From SZUA-36 sp963774415 (GTDB lineage: Bacteria; Pseudomonadota; Gammaproteobacteria; Xanthomonadales; SZUA-36), in assembly GCA_963774415.1 (NCBI GenBank), contig CAVZEU010000008.1:1-64000 (forward strand): DNA of 64,000 bases, in the 5' to 3' direction. Of the stretch, positions 50,734 to 60,372 are shown one piece after another. How positions within the stretch are numbered: position 1 is the stretch's first letter; every line of letters starts with the position of its first letter. The position numbers and the translations under genes are program-made. Under the pieces are notes generated by a model. That model was not told the origin of the DNA and did not search any database. It saw only the letters and a list, made by a program, of their open reading frames with translations.

Positions 50734-51300
50734 TCAGCCGGGCCTGACGATGTCGCCGCTGGCCAGGTCCCGAATTTCGCTGGGCTTGCGCCCGCCGCCC
50801 AGCGCCCCGGCCAGGATGCCGCCCAGGCAATCGCCGAAGTAATCCTCGACTTCGCCGACGCTGCGCGCGGGGGCGGCTGCGCGGTGGTTCGCACTGGTGG
50901 ATATCAGCGCCGAGCCGAAGGCTTCGCACAGGGCCCGGCAGGTCTCGTGGGCGGTGATCCGCACCGCCACCGTGTCGTGCTCGCCCGCGACCAGGTCGGA
51001 AACGCCCGGGCCGCGGGGAAACAGCCAGGTTACCGGGCCGGGCCAGGTCCGCATGGCTTTGGCGCGGGCAGCCGCATCGACATCGCCAAGCCAAGGCTCC
51101 AGTTGACGATAGCCGCTCGCGATGAGGACAAAACCGGCGCTTGCCGGTCGCCCTTTCAGCGTCAGCAGTTTGCCGATGGCCGCGTCATTGCGGGGATCGC
51201 AACCGAGGCCATAGACCGCCTCGGTCGGGTAGGCGATGACCTCGCCGTTACGCAGTTGCGTGACGGCCCCGGTGATGTCGAGCAGCGATCGGGTCGCCAT
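50734..51300 (-). CDS. tsaC: L-threonylcarbamoyladenylate synthase TsaC
   Basis: 188-residue YrdC/Sua5-domain protein. It has GEVIAYPTEAVYGLGCDPRN, LKGRPASAGFVLIASGYRQL (KRP-type motif, with SAGF in place of the usual KGL), WPGPVTWLFPRG and ALISTSANHRAAAPARS. It makes threonylcarbamoyl-AMP for the t6A37 modification of tRNA. The length matches the short TsaC form. It sits between topA (3 bp gap) and hemF (1 bp gap), clearly one transcript. Confidence 0.95.
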   Translation of the reverse strand: MATRSLLDITGAVTQLRNGEVIAYPTEAVYGLGCDPRNDAAIGKLLTLKGRPASAGFVLIASGYRQLEPWLGDVDAAARAKAMRTWPGPVTWLFPRGPGVSDLVAGEHDTVAVRITAHETCRALCEAFGSALISTSANHRAAAPARSVGEVEDYFGDCLGGILAGALGGGRKPSEIRDLASGDIVRPG

Positions 51301-51303
51301 GTT

Positions 51304-53709
51304 TCAATTGCTGCTGCGGTTGCCGGAGCCGGGTTTCTTTTTGCCGGTCTTTTTCCGGGAGGTCTTTTTCCGGGAGGTCTTTTTCCGGGTTTTCTTTTTG
51401 CCCGTTTTTTTTCTGCCGGCTTTCTTGCCGCGCTTGCGGTCGGGCGCGGCCGCGATCAGTGCTTCGCACTCTTCCCGGGTCAGGCTCTCCGGTTCGCGGT
51501 CCTTCGGCAGGCGCGCATTTTTTTTGCCGTCGGTGAGATAGGGCCCGTAGCGGCCTCGCAGGATTTGTATGTCGCTGTCTGTAAAGGTCTTGATGATGCG
51601 GTTGGCGTCGAACTCTTTCTTGTCCGCGATGAGTCTCAGCGCGTGTTCCAGTGTGACCTCGAGCGGATCGGCGTCCTTGAGCGAGACGAACTTGTCGCCG
51701 TAACGGATGTAAGGGCCAAAACGGCCGATGGCCGCCGACACCTTCTCGCCCTCGTTGGTCGTTCCCAGTTCGCGCGGCAGTTTGAACAGGTCCAGCGCCT
51801 CTTCCAGCGTCACGGTCTCGACGCTCTGCCCGGGGAGAAGGCCGGCGAACCTCGGCTTGTCCTCGTCCTCGCGCGTACCGATCTGGGCATAGGGTCCGAA
51901 GCGGCCAACGCGCACCGATACCGGCTTGCCTGACTTGGGGTCGGATCCCAGGATGCGTGTGCCCTTGGCTTCACCGGGGTCGACGCTCTCGAGTTTTTGC
52001 ATCACCCTTTCATGGAAGGGCTGCCAGAAGGAGTCCAGCAGCGGGATCCATTCTTCTTCGCCGCGGCTGATTGCGTCCAGCGCATCCTCCATGCGGGCCG
52101 TGAACTCATACTCGATATAGCGGTTGAAATGATTTTCGAGGAACCTTTCGACCACGCGGCCGATGTCGGTGGGAATGAACCGCCTGTTTTCAATTTCAAC
52201 GTATTGCCGCCTGGCCAGTGTCGACATGATGCTGGCGTAGGTCGACGGCCGGCCGATACCGTATTCTTCCATCGCCTTGACCAGGCTGGCCTCGGAGTAT
52301 CGCGGCGGCGGTTCGGTGAAGTGCTGTTCCGAGCGGATCCTTTCGAGCGCGAGCGTATCGCCTTCCTGCATGGCGGGCAGACGATTCTCGCCGTTCTTTT
52401 CGTTGCCCGCACGCGAGACTTCGTAAACCGTCAGGAACCCGGGAAAGGTCACGACGGAGCCATTGGCCCGGAAAGTGGCGTCCGGGCCGCAGTCGAACTC
52501 GACGGCGACGGTATCCAGCCGCGCGGGTGTCATCTGGCTGGCGAGCGTACGTTTCCAGATCAGATCGTAGAGCCGGAACTGGTCGTCGGTCAGGGCGGAC
52601 TTGATTTTGTCCGGCGCCAGCTGCGCCGAGGTCGGGCGGATGGCCTCGTGGGCTTCCTGGGCATTTTTCGACTTGGTCTTGTAATAATTCGGTTTCTCAG
52701 GCACATAATCCGGCCCGAAGCGGTTGCCGATCTGGCGTCGGATATCGGTCAGCGCGTCATTGGCCAATGTCAGCGAATCGGTGCGCATGTAGGTGATCAG
52801 GCCCTGCGTTACGCCGTTGATTTCAATACCTTCGTAAAGCGTTTGCGCGGTGCGCATGGTCCGTTGTGCCGAGAACCTGAGCTTACGGTTTGCGTCCTGC
52901 TGCAGCGTGGATGTGATGAACGGCGGCGCCGGGCGCCGCTTCCGTTCCTTGCGCGTCACCCGATCGGCTTTCAGGCGGCCGTCCGCGAGCGCCAGCAAGC
53001 GGTCGCGTACCTGGGTCGCGCGGGCCTCATCCTGGATGTCGAACTGGCGGAATTTTTCACCTTCCAAGCGGACCAGGCCAGCCGTGAAGGACTCGCCGTC
53101 TTTTTCCAGGTCGGCCTCGATGGTCCAGTATTCCTGCGCTTCGAACGCCTCGATCTCACGCTCGCGTTCGACGATCATGCGCAGGGCGGGGCTTTGCACG
53201 CGCCCGGCCGAGAGGCCCGGCTTGATCTTCTTCCACAAAAGCGGCGACAGATTGAATCCGACCAGGTGGTCCAATGCGCGCCGTGCCTGTTGCGCGTTGA
53301 CCAGCGGCATCGACAGCCCGCGAGGATTGGCTACCGCGTGCCGAATGGCGCTCGGTGTGATTTCAGAAAACTCGACCCGGTAAAATGGCTTGTCCCCGGT
53401 CAGCTTTTTCTCTTTCAAAAGTTCATAGATATGCCACGAAATGGCCTCGCCCTCGCGGTCGAGGTCGGTTGCCAGGTAGATCGCATCGGCATCACGGGCA
53501 GCCTTCAGGATCTTATCCACGTGTTTCCTGCTGCCTTCGTTCAGTTCGTAATGCATCGCAAAACCGTTTTCGGTGTCGACCGCACCGTCGCGCGACGGGA
53601 GGTCGCGGATATGGCCATAGGAAGCCAATACCTCGAAGTTATCCCCGAGGTACTTGTTGATGGTTTTCGCCTTGGCGGGCGATTCTACGATCAGAAGGTC
53701 TTTTGCCAT
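51304..53709 (-). CDS. topA: DNA topoisomerase I
   Basis: 801-residue type IA topoisomerase. The Toprim domain has E9 and TDLDREGEA (D82, D84). The active tyrosine is Y307 in QGLITYMRTDS, with VGFNLSPLLWKKIKPGLSAG RVQSPALR-type core motifs. The C-terminus has three Toprim-C repeats (VGRFGPYAQIG, IGRFGPYIRYG, RGRYGPYLTDG) instead of the cysteine zinc ribbons of E. coli, then a Lys/Arg-rich tail partly coded by 15-bp repeats. It relaxes negative supercoils. It heads topA-tsaC-hemF. Confidence 0.97.
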   Translation of the reverse strand: MAKDLLIVESPAKAKTINKYLGDNFEVLASYGHIRDLPSRDGAVDTENGFAMHYELNEGSRKHVDKILKAARDADAIYLATDLDREGEAISWHIYELLKEKKLTGDKPFYRVEFSEITPSAIRHAVANPRGLSMPLVNAQQARRALDHLVGFNLSPLLWKKIKPGLSAGRVQSPALRMIVEREREIEAFEAQEYWTIEADLEKDGESFTAGLVRLEGEKFRQFDIQDEARATQVRDRLLALADGRLKADRVTRKERKRRPAPPFITSTLQQDANRKLRFSAQRTMRTAQTLYEGIEINGVTQGLITYMRTDSLTLANDALTDIRRQIGNRFGPDYVPEKPNYYKTKSKNAQEAHEAIRPTSAQLAPDKIKSALTDDQFRLYDLIWKRTLASQMTPARLDTVAVEFDCGPDATFRANGSVVTFPGFLTVYEVSRAGNEKNGENRLPAMQEGDTLALERIRSEQHFTEPPPRYSEASLVKAMEEYGIGRPSTYASIMSTLARRQYVEIENRRFIPTDIGRVVERFLENHFNRYIEYEFTARMEDALDAISRGEEEWIPLLDSFWQPFHERVMQKLESVDPGEAKGTRILGSDPKSGKPVSVRVGRFGPYAQIGTREDEDKPRFAGLLPGQSVETVTLEEALDLFKLPRELGTTNEGEKVSAAIGRFGPYIRYGDKFVSLKDADPLEVTLEHALRLIADKKEFDANRIIKTFTDSDIQILRGRYGPYLTDGKKNARLPKDREPESLTREECEALIAAAPDRKRGKKAGRKKTGKKKTRKKTSRKKTSRKKTGKKKPGSGNRSSN
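51346..51390 (-). repeat. Three 15-bp tandem repeats in the topA tail
   Basis: GGTCTTTTTCCGGGA at 51346-51360 and 51361-51375, then the same with a final T at 51376-51390. On the coding strand they give an (S/T)RKKT repeat in the basic tail. Each unit is five codons, so slippage would change the tail length without breaking the frame. Confidence 0.85.
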
Positions 53710-53824
53710 ATCAAGTGTTCAGCAATGCCACGCCGCCTCCCGGGCGGCTGGGCATATGAGTCCAGGCCTCTGGCTCAGTCTTGGTGTTGTGGAATGTTCC
53801 CGGCTCCCAACTGCACTATTATTA

Positions 53825-54304
53825 TTAGTGCCGATACTCTTGCGCGGTGTCAAACATCAAATCTTCCATCCAGGCGAAATTGGCTTCCTGGCCGGGTTGA
53901 TTGAACAACACCATCAATACCACCCATTTCATGTCGTCGAGCGTCACTTCGTCGGTGTCCAGGGCGGTGAGGCGATCAAGGGCGAGTTCGCGCATTTGCG
54001 CGTCGACGATACCGATGTTTTCCAGGTACATCAGGAAATCCCGGCATTCGGTGTCCAGCCTGGCCAGTTCGGAATCGACATAAACCCGGATCGGCTGGTC
54101 GCTGTGCAGGACCAGTTCGGGCTGGTGCCGCTGCTCGGCCAAACCGTCCAGCCAGTTGAACGCTTTTTCGATTTCACCGTTGGTGAAACCGGCCTGATGG
54201 AGGTTCTCTTCCAATGATCCCCGGTCAGGGGCTTCTTCGGGTTCGTCGTAAAAGTAGTTCTCAAAAAGAAACATCAGTACGTCGAGCACGTTTTCTTTCA
54301 TCAT
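53825..54304 (-). CDS. smg: Smg family protein (DUF494)
   Basis: 159 residues, acidic and helical. The opening MMKENVLDVLMFLFENYFYD and the later EIEKAFNWLDGLA, DSELARLDTECRDFLMYLEN and DDMKWVVLMVLFNQPGQEAN are the standard Smg/DUF494 pattern. The function is unknown; the gene regularly lies between dprA and topA in gammaproteobacteria, as here. Two adjacent ATGs are possible starts behind AGAGG. Confidence 0.93.
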   Translation of the reverse strand: MMKENVLDVLMFLFENYFYDEPEEAPDRGSLEENLHQAGFTNGEIEKAFNWLDGLAEQRHQPELVLHSDQPIRVYVDSELARLDTECRDFLMYLENIGIVDAQMRELALDRLTALDTDEVTLDDMKWVVLMVLFNQPGQEANFAWMEDLMFDTAQEYRH

Positions 54305-54449
54305 TCAGCCTCTGTGACTAGTGACCGCCAGCCGGGAAACGGGCGTTGCCGGTCGGTTTCCTCCCCGTTCTCTCGGGCACAGCATGGCCGAGACGGGCGC
54401 CAGCGTCAATGCATGGTGGGCAAAAAAGTCGGCATATTTCCTGCGCTGT

Positions 54450-55595
54450 TCACATTCGGGTGCGGAGGTACCTTCCGTGGCCCTGCTTGTGCACCAGCCC
54501 CCGTAGTTCCAGCATCAGCAGCATGGATGACACTTCGGCCGCGCTGTGGCCGGAATGTTCAATAATTTCATCGATCGGCTTCGGATCATAACCGAGTACG
54601 TCCCAGACGGCCCGGTAGTCAGGGTCATCCAGCAACACCCCGCTTCCGCGGTCGGGATCCGTTCTTGCCACCGGCGCCGGTTCGAGTTGCTGGCTGATCT
54701 CGAGCTTCAGTTGTGCCGCCAGCGGCCCCAGTTCCTGCATGATGTCCGCCGTCGTTTCAACCAGGCGTGCGCCTTCGCGGATCAGGCGGTGGCAACCCTT
54801 GACCATCGGGTTATGCAATGAGCCCGGCAGCGCAAACACTTCCCGGCCCTGCTCGGCCGCCTTGCGGGCCGTGATCAGGGTGCCGCTGTTGAGACCGGCC
54901 TCGACCACCAGCACCGCCAGGCTCAGACCCGAAATGATGCGGTTGCGCAGCGGAAAATGATGCCGCCTTGGCGGCGTGCCAAGAGGGAACTCGGAGACGA
55001 CGGCACCGTGCCCGGGTATACGCCCCGCCAATTGCCGGCTGCTGGCCGGATAGACAATATCCAGGCCGGTGCCGGTCACGGCGATCGTGTTGCCGCCGGC
55101 ATCCAGTGCCGCCGCCTGCGCGGCAGCGTCGATACCGCTCGCCATGCCGCTGGTAATGGTCATGCCCTGCCGGCTCAGCGTGGCGGCGAAATCGCGTGCA
55201 TGGTCCAAGCCGCCCGCGGTTGGATTGCGGCTGCCGATGACGGCGATCTGCGGTTGCCACAGGCAGCCGGGGTCGCCGTCCACGAACAGCGCAGCCGGCG
55301 GGTTGTCGATACGCCGCAGCAGCGCCGGGTAAGCGTCGTCGTCCCAGCAGACCAGGTGATGCGCCGGGTCAGCGAGCCAGTTCAGGCCGGATTCGACAAG
55401 CGCTTCGTCCGGATGGGAAATGGCCTTGGCCACGGCAGCGGGAAGCCCCGCCCGCGCCAGGCGGCCGCTGTCGGCCGCGGCAACGGCCGCGGCGCTGCCC
55501 AGCGCCTCGATGGCGCCGATGATGGATGCACCCCCGGCCGGGAGTGCCTGCATGATGACTAACCAGTCGCGCTGCTTAACGGCAGCTGGTCCCAT
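54450..55595 (-). CDS. dprA: DNA-processing protein DprA
   Basis: 381 residues. An N-terminal helical region (1-75) is followed by the Rossmann-like core: IAVIGSRNPTAGGLDHARDF, GMTITSGMASGIDAAAQAAA, NTIAVTGTGLDIVYP, FPLRNRIISGLSLAVLVVEA and GREVFALPGSLHNPMVKGCH. A C-terminal winged-helix-like domain (about 315-375) closes it. DprA loads RecA on incoming single-stranded DNA during transformation; it is also widespread in species not known to be competent. No other competence gene is in view. Confidence 0.95.
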   Translation of the reverse strand: MGPAAVKQRDWLVIMQALPAGGASIIGAIEALGSAAAVAAADSGRLARAGLPAAVAKAISHPDEALVESGLNWLADPAHHLVCWDDDAYPALLRRIDNPPAALFVDGDPGCLWQPQIAVIGSRNPTAGGLDHARDFAATLSRQGMTITSGMASGIDAAAQAAALDAGGNTIAVTGTGLDIVYPASSRQLAGRIPGHGAVVSEFPLGTPPRRHHFPLRNRIISGLSLAVLVVEAGLNSGTLITARKAAEQGREVFALPGSLHNPMVKGCHRLIREGARLVETTADIMQELGPLAAQLKLEISQQLEPAPVARTDPDRGSGVLLDDPDYRAVWDVLGYDPKPIDEIIEHSGHSAAEVSSMLLMLELRGLVHKQGHGRYLRTRM

Positions 55596-55639
55596 GTTTC
55601 CCCTTTGGGCCAGAGGCCCTCGCTTGTCGGCGAGTGGTT

Positions 55640-56809
55640 CTAGATCGTATCGTCAGGGTGCTTCAGCACATCATGCTCACGCACGGGGCGTTTGCCGTCC
55701 ATGACCATCGCGTAGCTGACCTCGTCAAATACACGGAAGACGATGATGTGAGCGCTGTATTCGTCGGGCAGTTTGACCTTGTCGCCATTCCACGTTTTTT
55801 GATCCCGGAAGCTGCCCTTGGGGTACTTGACATTGTCACGCACGGTAGCGCCCGGCCGGAATGCCGAAAACACGAGACCGGCTTCCATCTGCTGGTTGCG
55901 GCCGGCATTGATGGCGACGATCTGGTAGTGTCCGGCGCCGTAGGTGCTCTGGGTCAGGGCAATGACCTCCAGCCCGTCCGGAATCCGCTCCATCGCGTGC
56001 GGTATCATTTGCGGCGGATATTGGTGCGTATCCACAGGCAGCACGAAATCGCCTTGCTTGATTTCGGTGCGGCCGCCCCTTATTTGCAGCGTCGCCGGAT
56101 CTCCGGTCTTCACGAGCCTGGCCTTGGCGACGTCCCAGTATTCGTAACCCAGCACCGGCGGGTTCATGCGGCGCCAGGAAAGCGGTCCATTCCAAATCGT
56201 GTCCGGATACTCGAGATCGTCGGCGAGGTGCTCGCCGTACTTGTGGTTCAGGGCCCGCTTCATGACACCGTTGTCGTCATAGTAGATGTGCTTCAGGCGC
56301 ACCACTTCAAACTCGTCGCCGACCTGTCCGTCCAGCCCGCGTACGTAGGTCAGGTCTTCGCGGGTCGACATCATGCGGTTGCTCTCATTGGCGACCACGT
56401 ACGGCAGGTCTTTGACCTGCCCGGGCAAAAAGACGCGCACGTTGTTGACGAAATTCTTGATTGCATCCCATTCGATGGGCGGGACCGCTTCTTTGGGCTG
56501 TCGACGGACCTGCGGCGACAAACGCTCGGCTTGCCGGTTCACCTGCAGCTGTGGTTTGCCGTTGATGTAAACCAGGGAAAGTCGATCCCCGGGGTAGATC
56601 AGGTGCGGGTTCTTGATTTGCGGATTTGCCTGCCATATGGCGGGCCATTGCCACGGTTTCTCCAGAAATTTCCCGGAGATATCCCACAGCGTATCTCCCT
56701 TCACGACGACATATTCGTCTGGGTGATCGGGCCGCACGGACACGTCCTGTGCGATGGCGGCTCCTGCGATAATTGTCACCAGGATCAAGTGAATAATTTT
56801 CTTAATCAC
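55640..56809 (-). CDS. LysM-domain exported protein
   Basis: About 389 residues if started at the GTG at 56807-56809, directly behind GGAAAGGAAC; upstream in-frame starts add an unlikely polar leader before the signal peptide (IKKIIHLILVTIIAGAAIAQ). One LysM domain lies at about 33-82 (YVVVKGDTLWDISGKFLEKP, WQWPAIWQANPQIKNPHLIY, PGDRLSL), followed by a conserved beta-rich domain seen in proteins always found beside dprA. It is periplasmic and probably binds peptidoglycan. It is the first gene of the leftward lysM-dprA-smg-topA block, divergent from def. Confidence 0.88.
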   Translation of the reverse strand: MIKKIIHLILVTIIAGAAIAQDVSVRPDHPDEYVVVKGDTLWDISGKFLEKPWQWPAIWQANPQIKNPHLIYPGDRLSLVYINGKPQLQVNRQAERLSPQVRRQPKEAVPPIEWDAIKNFVNNVRVFLPGQVKDLPYVVANESNRMMSTREDLTYVRGLDGQVGDEFEVVRLKHIYYDDNGVMKRALNHKYGEHLADDLEYPDTIWNGPLSWRRMNPPVLGYEYWDVAKARLVKTGDPATLQIRGGRTEIKQGDFVLPVDTHQYPPQMIPHAMERIPDGLEVIALTQSTYGAGHYQIVAINAGRNQQMEAGLVFSAFRPGATVRDNVKYPKGSFRDQKTWNGDKVKLPDEYSAHIIVFRVFDEVSYAMVMDGKRPVREHDVLKHPDDTI

Positions 56810-56952
56810 GTTCCTTTCCCCATGTAGTTGGCATCCAGCCCTCATGACCCGTTCGGCCATTATTCTTTAGTGGCGAACACGGTTCGTCATTGGCTATCAT
56901 AATTCCTGCGGTGAAAAAGTTCACCTAAATTATTTATCAGACACGAAAGCAT

Positions 56953-57483
56953 ATGGCAAAACTGAACATTTTGGAATTTCCTGACCCGCGTCTCAGAAAG
57001 GTGGCGCAAGCGGTTGAAGATTATGACCCTGCGCTCGGAAAACTGGTCGCCGATATGTTGGAAACGATGTACGCGGCCCGCGGCATCGGGCTGGCCGCGA
57101 CCCAGGTGGACGTCCACCAACGGCTGCTGGTTCTGGATGTCAGCGAAGAGCAGAATCAGCCGCGGGTATACGTCAATCCCGAGATCATCGAGGAAACGGG
57201 CAGCGAGACCTGCGAGGAAGGCTGCCTGTCGGTGCCGGGTATTTATGCCAACGTCAAGCGCGCGGAACAGGTCACGGTCCGGGCCCGGGATAGCGAGGGA
57301 AATGTTTTTGAAGAGCGACTCGACGGCTTGCACGCCGTGTGTCTGCAACACGAGATGGATCACCTGGTGGGGCGCCTGTTCGTCGATTACCTGTCACCGC
57401 TAAAGCGCAATATGGTACTGAAAAAGCTGGAAAAACAGCGGCGCACATCGCAGCAGGAAACTGCCGGTCACGTGGTGATCTGA
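56953..57483 (+). CDS. def: Peptide deformylase
   Basis: 176 residues with the three deformylase motifs: GIGLAATQ (44-51), EEGCLS with metal ligand C91, and QHEMDH with H133, E134 and H137. It removes the formyl group from nascent proteins. It heads the def-fmt-rsmB-DUF4390-ntrY run on the plus strand and is divergent from the LysM gene. Confidence 0.97.
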   Translation: MAKLNILEFPDPRLRKVAQAVEDYDPALGKLVADMLETMYAARGIGLAATQVDVHQRLLVLDVSEEQNQPRVYVNPEIIEETGSETCEEGCLSVPGIYANVKRAEQVTVRARDSEGNVFEERLDGLHAVCLQHEMDHLVGRLFVDYLSPLKRNMVLKKLEKQRRTSQQETAGHVVI

Positions 57484-57573
57484 GCGATGGGGCCTGCTAA
57501 CGCCACGGTCTTCGGTCCAGCCCGGCGTGCAGACGCGTCCGGCCGGTGCCAGGATCCGGGATACTGATGCAAT

Positions 57574-58509
57574 ATGCGGGCTGACCCGCCATTGCGTGTG
57601 CTGTTTGCAGGCACTCCGGAATTCGCGCTGCCGCCGCTCCAGGGCCTGCTGGACGAGGCGTGCGACGTCATTGGCGTCCTGACACAGCCCGACCGCCCGG
57701 CGGGCCGCGGCAGGCAACTCAAGCCAAGCCCGGTCAAACGGCTGGCGCTGGAGCGGGGACTGGCCGTGTTTCAGCCGCAAACGCTCCGGGGCGGCGCCCT
57801 GACGGACGAAATCACCGGCCTCGAACCGGACCTCATGGTCGTGGTGGCCTACGGCCTGATGATCCCGGCGGAGGTACTGTCGATACCGCGGCTGGGCTGC
57901 TGGAACATCCATGCTTCGCTGCTGCCGCGCTGGCGCGGCGCGGCGCCGATCCAGCGCGCCATCGAGGCGGGTGACCGTGAGACGGGCGTGTGTGTCATGC
58001 GGATGGAAGCGAGCCTGGATACCGGTCCGCTCTTGCATTGCCTGAAGACTCCAATCGGTCCGCAGGATACCGCTGCGACGCTGCACGACCGGCTCGCGGC
58101 GCTGGGGGCGCGAGCGCTTCGGTTTTGCCTGCGCCGTGCGGCCGCCGGCCGGTTGGGCGAGCCGCGGCCGCAGAACGATGCCGAAGCGGTTTACGCACCC
58201 AAGCTCAGCAAGGATGAAGCGCGGCTCGATTTTTCGCGGCCGGCGCGGGTGCTTGAACGGCAAGTCCGTGCGTTCAATCCGTGGCCGGTGGCCTGGTGCG
58301 AACTCGACGGCCAGCGTTTGCGCATCTGGCAGGCGGCCGTGGACAGTTCCGGCGTCGATTGCAGGCCCGGGCAGGTGATCACCGGCAGCGGCAGGCTGAG
58401 CGTGGGGACCGCGGACGGGGTCCTGGAGATCCGGGAACTGCAACGGGCGGGCGGCAGACGCATGCCGGTGGAGGAATTCCTGCGCGCACGTGACGCCGGC
58501 CCGGGTTGA
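57574..58509 (+). CDS. fmt: Methionyl-tRNA formyltransferase
   Basis: 311 residues. Formyltransferase signatures: LRVLFAGTPEFALPPLQGLL, LTQPDRPAGRGRQLKPSPVK (tRNA-contact loop), VVVAYGLMIPAEVLSIPRLG, CWNIHASLLPRWRGAAPIQR (catalytic N-H pair) and GVCVMRMEASLDTGPLL. The C-terminal OB-like domain follows (RAFNPWPVAWCELDGQRLRI). It formylates initiator tRNA, the complement of def. The stop overlaps the rsmB start. Confidence 0.97.
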   Translation: MRADPPLRVLFAGTPEFALPPLQGLLDEACDVIGVLTQPDRPAGRGRQLKPSPVKRLALERGLAVFQPQTLRGGALTDEITGLEPDLMVVVAYGLMIPAEVLSIPRLGCWNIHASLLPRWRGAAPIQRAIEAGDRETGVCVMRMEASLDTGPLLHCLKTPIGPQDTAATLHDRLAALGARALRFCLRRAAAGRLGEPRPQNDAEAVYAPKLSKDEARLDFSRPARVLERQVRAFNPWPVAWCELDGQRLRIWQAAVDSSGVDCRPGQVITGSGRLSVGTADGVLEIRELQRAGGRRMPVEEFLRARDAGPG

Positions 58510-59828
58510 GCCCGGTGGCTGCAAGGTCGCCGGAGAATCCGAGAATCGCCGCCGCCAGGGCGGTCTCGGAGGTACTCGACGCCGGCGCCAGCCTGGCCGA
58601 TTCCCGCTCACTTGCGCAAGTCGGTAGCAGCCGCGACGCGGCGCTGGCTCGGCACCTCGCTTACGAAGTGCTGCGCTGGCTGACGGCCCTGCAATGGCTG
58701 GCTGCCGAGCTTCTGCTGAAACCGCTGAAAAAGCGCGACCGCGATATCGGTTACTTGCTGCTGGTGGGATTGCAGCAACTCTGGCACGACCGGACGGCCA
58801 GCCACGCAGCCGTCAATGAAACCGCTGAATGCGCGCGCTTGCTGGGAAAATCCTGGGCGGTGCCTTTGCTCAATGCCGTGTTGCGGCGTTTTCAGCGCGA
58901 GGAGACCGTTCTGCTGGAAAGACTGCAGCACGAGGAGGCGCGTTTTGCCCATCCGCGCTGGTTGCTGCAGGAACTGCGCGAGGATTGGCCCGGGGAATGG
59001 CAGGACATCGTCAGCGCCAATAACCGGCAGGCACCCTTGTGGTTGCGGGTCAACCGCCGGCGCACCGATCGCGAGGCCTTCGCCGCGGTGCTCACGGAGG
59101 CGGGGTTCCAGGTTGCTGTTCACGCGTTCGCCGCCGATGCCGTCAGCATTACGCCGGCGGTCGCGGTTGAAAAGATCCCGGGTTTCGCCCAGGGCTGGTT
59201 TGCGGTGCAGGACCCGGCCGCGCAATTGGCGCGTGACATCGTCAATCCGCAGCCCGGCGAAAAAATCCTGGACGCCTGCGCGGCGCCCGGGGGCAAGGCG
59301 GCGCATTTGCTGGAAAGCTGCCCGCGGATCGAGCTGACCATGTTGGACAGGCAACCGCTACGGCTGCAACAGGTGCAGCAGAATATGGAGCGCCTGGGTC
59401 TCGAGGCCAGAACCGTGGTTGCAGACGCGGCAGAGCCCGGCAGTTGGTGGAACGGTGAGAAATTCGACAAAATCCTGCTCGATGCGCCCTGCAGCGCCAG
59501 CGGCGTTATCCGCCGGCACCCGGAGATCAAATGGCTGCGAACGCCCGGCCAGGTCGACGCCGTGACGCAGCTGCAGGCGAAGCTGCTGCGCGCCTTGTGG
59601 CCGTTGTTGCGCACAAACGGTGTGCTTGTGTATGCAACCTGTTCTATATTGAAGCGGGAAAACGGCACGCAGATTCGGCGCTTTTGCGAAGCCCATACCG
59701 ATGCGAGCCCCGGGACAATCAAGGCTGCTTGGGGCCAAGCGCTGCCGGTTGGGCGCCAGATCATGCCGGACGAAGCGCGGATGGATGGTTTTTTTTATGC
59801 GGTTTTGCGCAAGATCGGCAGTCCTTAG
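58506..59828 (+). CDS. rsmB: 16S rRNA (cytosine-967-C5)-methyltransferase RsmB
   Basis: Up to 440 residues. The start is uncertain: a TTG at 58506 overlaps the fmt stop, a GTG at 58515 is an alternative. The N-terminal NusB-like RNA-binding domain is at about 15-140 (NPRIAAARAVSEVLDAGASL). The SAM-dependent core has ILDACAAPGGKAAHLLE, the cysteine pair in DAPCSASGVIRRHPEIKW and YATCSILKREN. It makes m5C967 in 16S rRNA. Confidence 0.95.
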   Translation: MSPVAARSPENPRIAAARAVSEVLDAGASLADSRSLAQVGSSRDAALARHLAYEVLRWLTALQWLAAELLLKPLKKRDRDIGYLLLVGLQQLWHDRTASHAAVNETAECARLLGKSWAVPLLNAVLRRFQREETVLLERLQHEEARFAHPRWLLQELREDWPGEWQDIVSANNRQAPLWLRVNRRRTDREAFAAVLTEAGFQVAVHAFAADAVSITPAVAVEKIPGFAQGWFAVQDPAAQLARDIVNPQPGEKILDACAAPGGKAAHLLESCPRIELTMLDRQPLRLQQVQQNMERLGLEARTVVADAAEPGSWWNGEKFDKILLDAPCSASGVIRRHPEIKWLRTPGQVDAVTQLQAKLLRALWPLLRTNGVLVYATCSILKRENGTQIRRFCEAHTDASPGTIKAAWGQALPVGRQIMPDEARMDGFFYAVLRKIGSP

Positions 59829-60372
59829 GCACGGCGCCATCAGCATTGCCGTCGTGCTGGCGCTGCTGGCGGGCTGCCGCCAGGAAGCCGTTGGTCATGG
59901 GATCAGGATCATGCAAATTGCCATCCACCAGGGCTACCGTGCCCTGGACGTGCGCTTGGCCGAGCAACTGGAGCTGAGCCAGAAGGCGCGCGAGGCACTG
60001 CGAAATGGCGTTACCTTGACGTTCAAGCTGGAGTTGGAATTGCACAGCGGCAAGAACCTGATTGCGATCAAACGTGTCGGCAGGCTGTTTCAACTCCGGT
60101 ACCTGCCGCTGAGCCAGCGCTACCAGTTGGTATCCGGGGTCCCGCCGACATTGAAAACTTATTCGCGCCTGCGCTACGCGGTGGCGCAACTCGACACGCT
60201 GGATGTGAAGTTTCCGAGCGGGCCGCTGCCGCCGGGAGACTACGAATTGCGCGCGCGCATCAGGCTCGATCAGAGTCGTTTGCCGGCGCCGATGCAGTTG
60301 CCGGCCTGGTTTTCCGCACAATGGCGTCATGATTCGGGGTGGTCGGTATGGCCCTTCACCGTAGACGCTTAA
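59797..60372 (+). CDS. DUF4390 protein
   Basis: 191 residues from the ATG at 59797 (MRFCARSAVLRHGAISIAVV), overlapping the rsmB end by 32 bases; the start is inferred from the signal peptide, which ends in a lipobox-like LAGC. Mature part: beta-rich DUF4390 pattern (YRALDVRLAEQLELSQKARE, LRNGVTLTFKLELELHSGKN, LFQLRYLPLSQRYQLV). Proteins of this type sit between rsmB and ntrY across gammaproteobacteria; the function is unknown. It overlaps ntrY by about 25 bases. Confidence 0.82.
   Translation: MRFCARSAVLRHGAISIAVVLALLAGCRQEAVGHGIRIMQIAIHQGYRALDVRLAEQLELSQKAREALRNGVTLTFKLELELHSGKNLIAIKRVGRLFQLRYLPLSQRYQLVSGVPPTLKTYSRLRYAVAQLDTLDVKFPSGPLPPGDYELRARIRLDQSRLPAPMQLPAWFSAQWRHDSGWSVWPFTVDA

Noticed and set aside
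51997..53904. 635-codon plus-strand frame opposite topA
   Set aside because: Antisense shadow of topA; no recognisable domain or ribosome site.
53654..54217. 187-codon plus-strand frame over smg
   Set aside because: Antisense to smg, which has a full family match.
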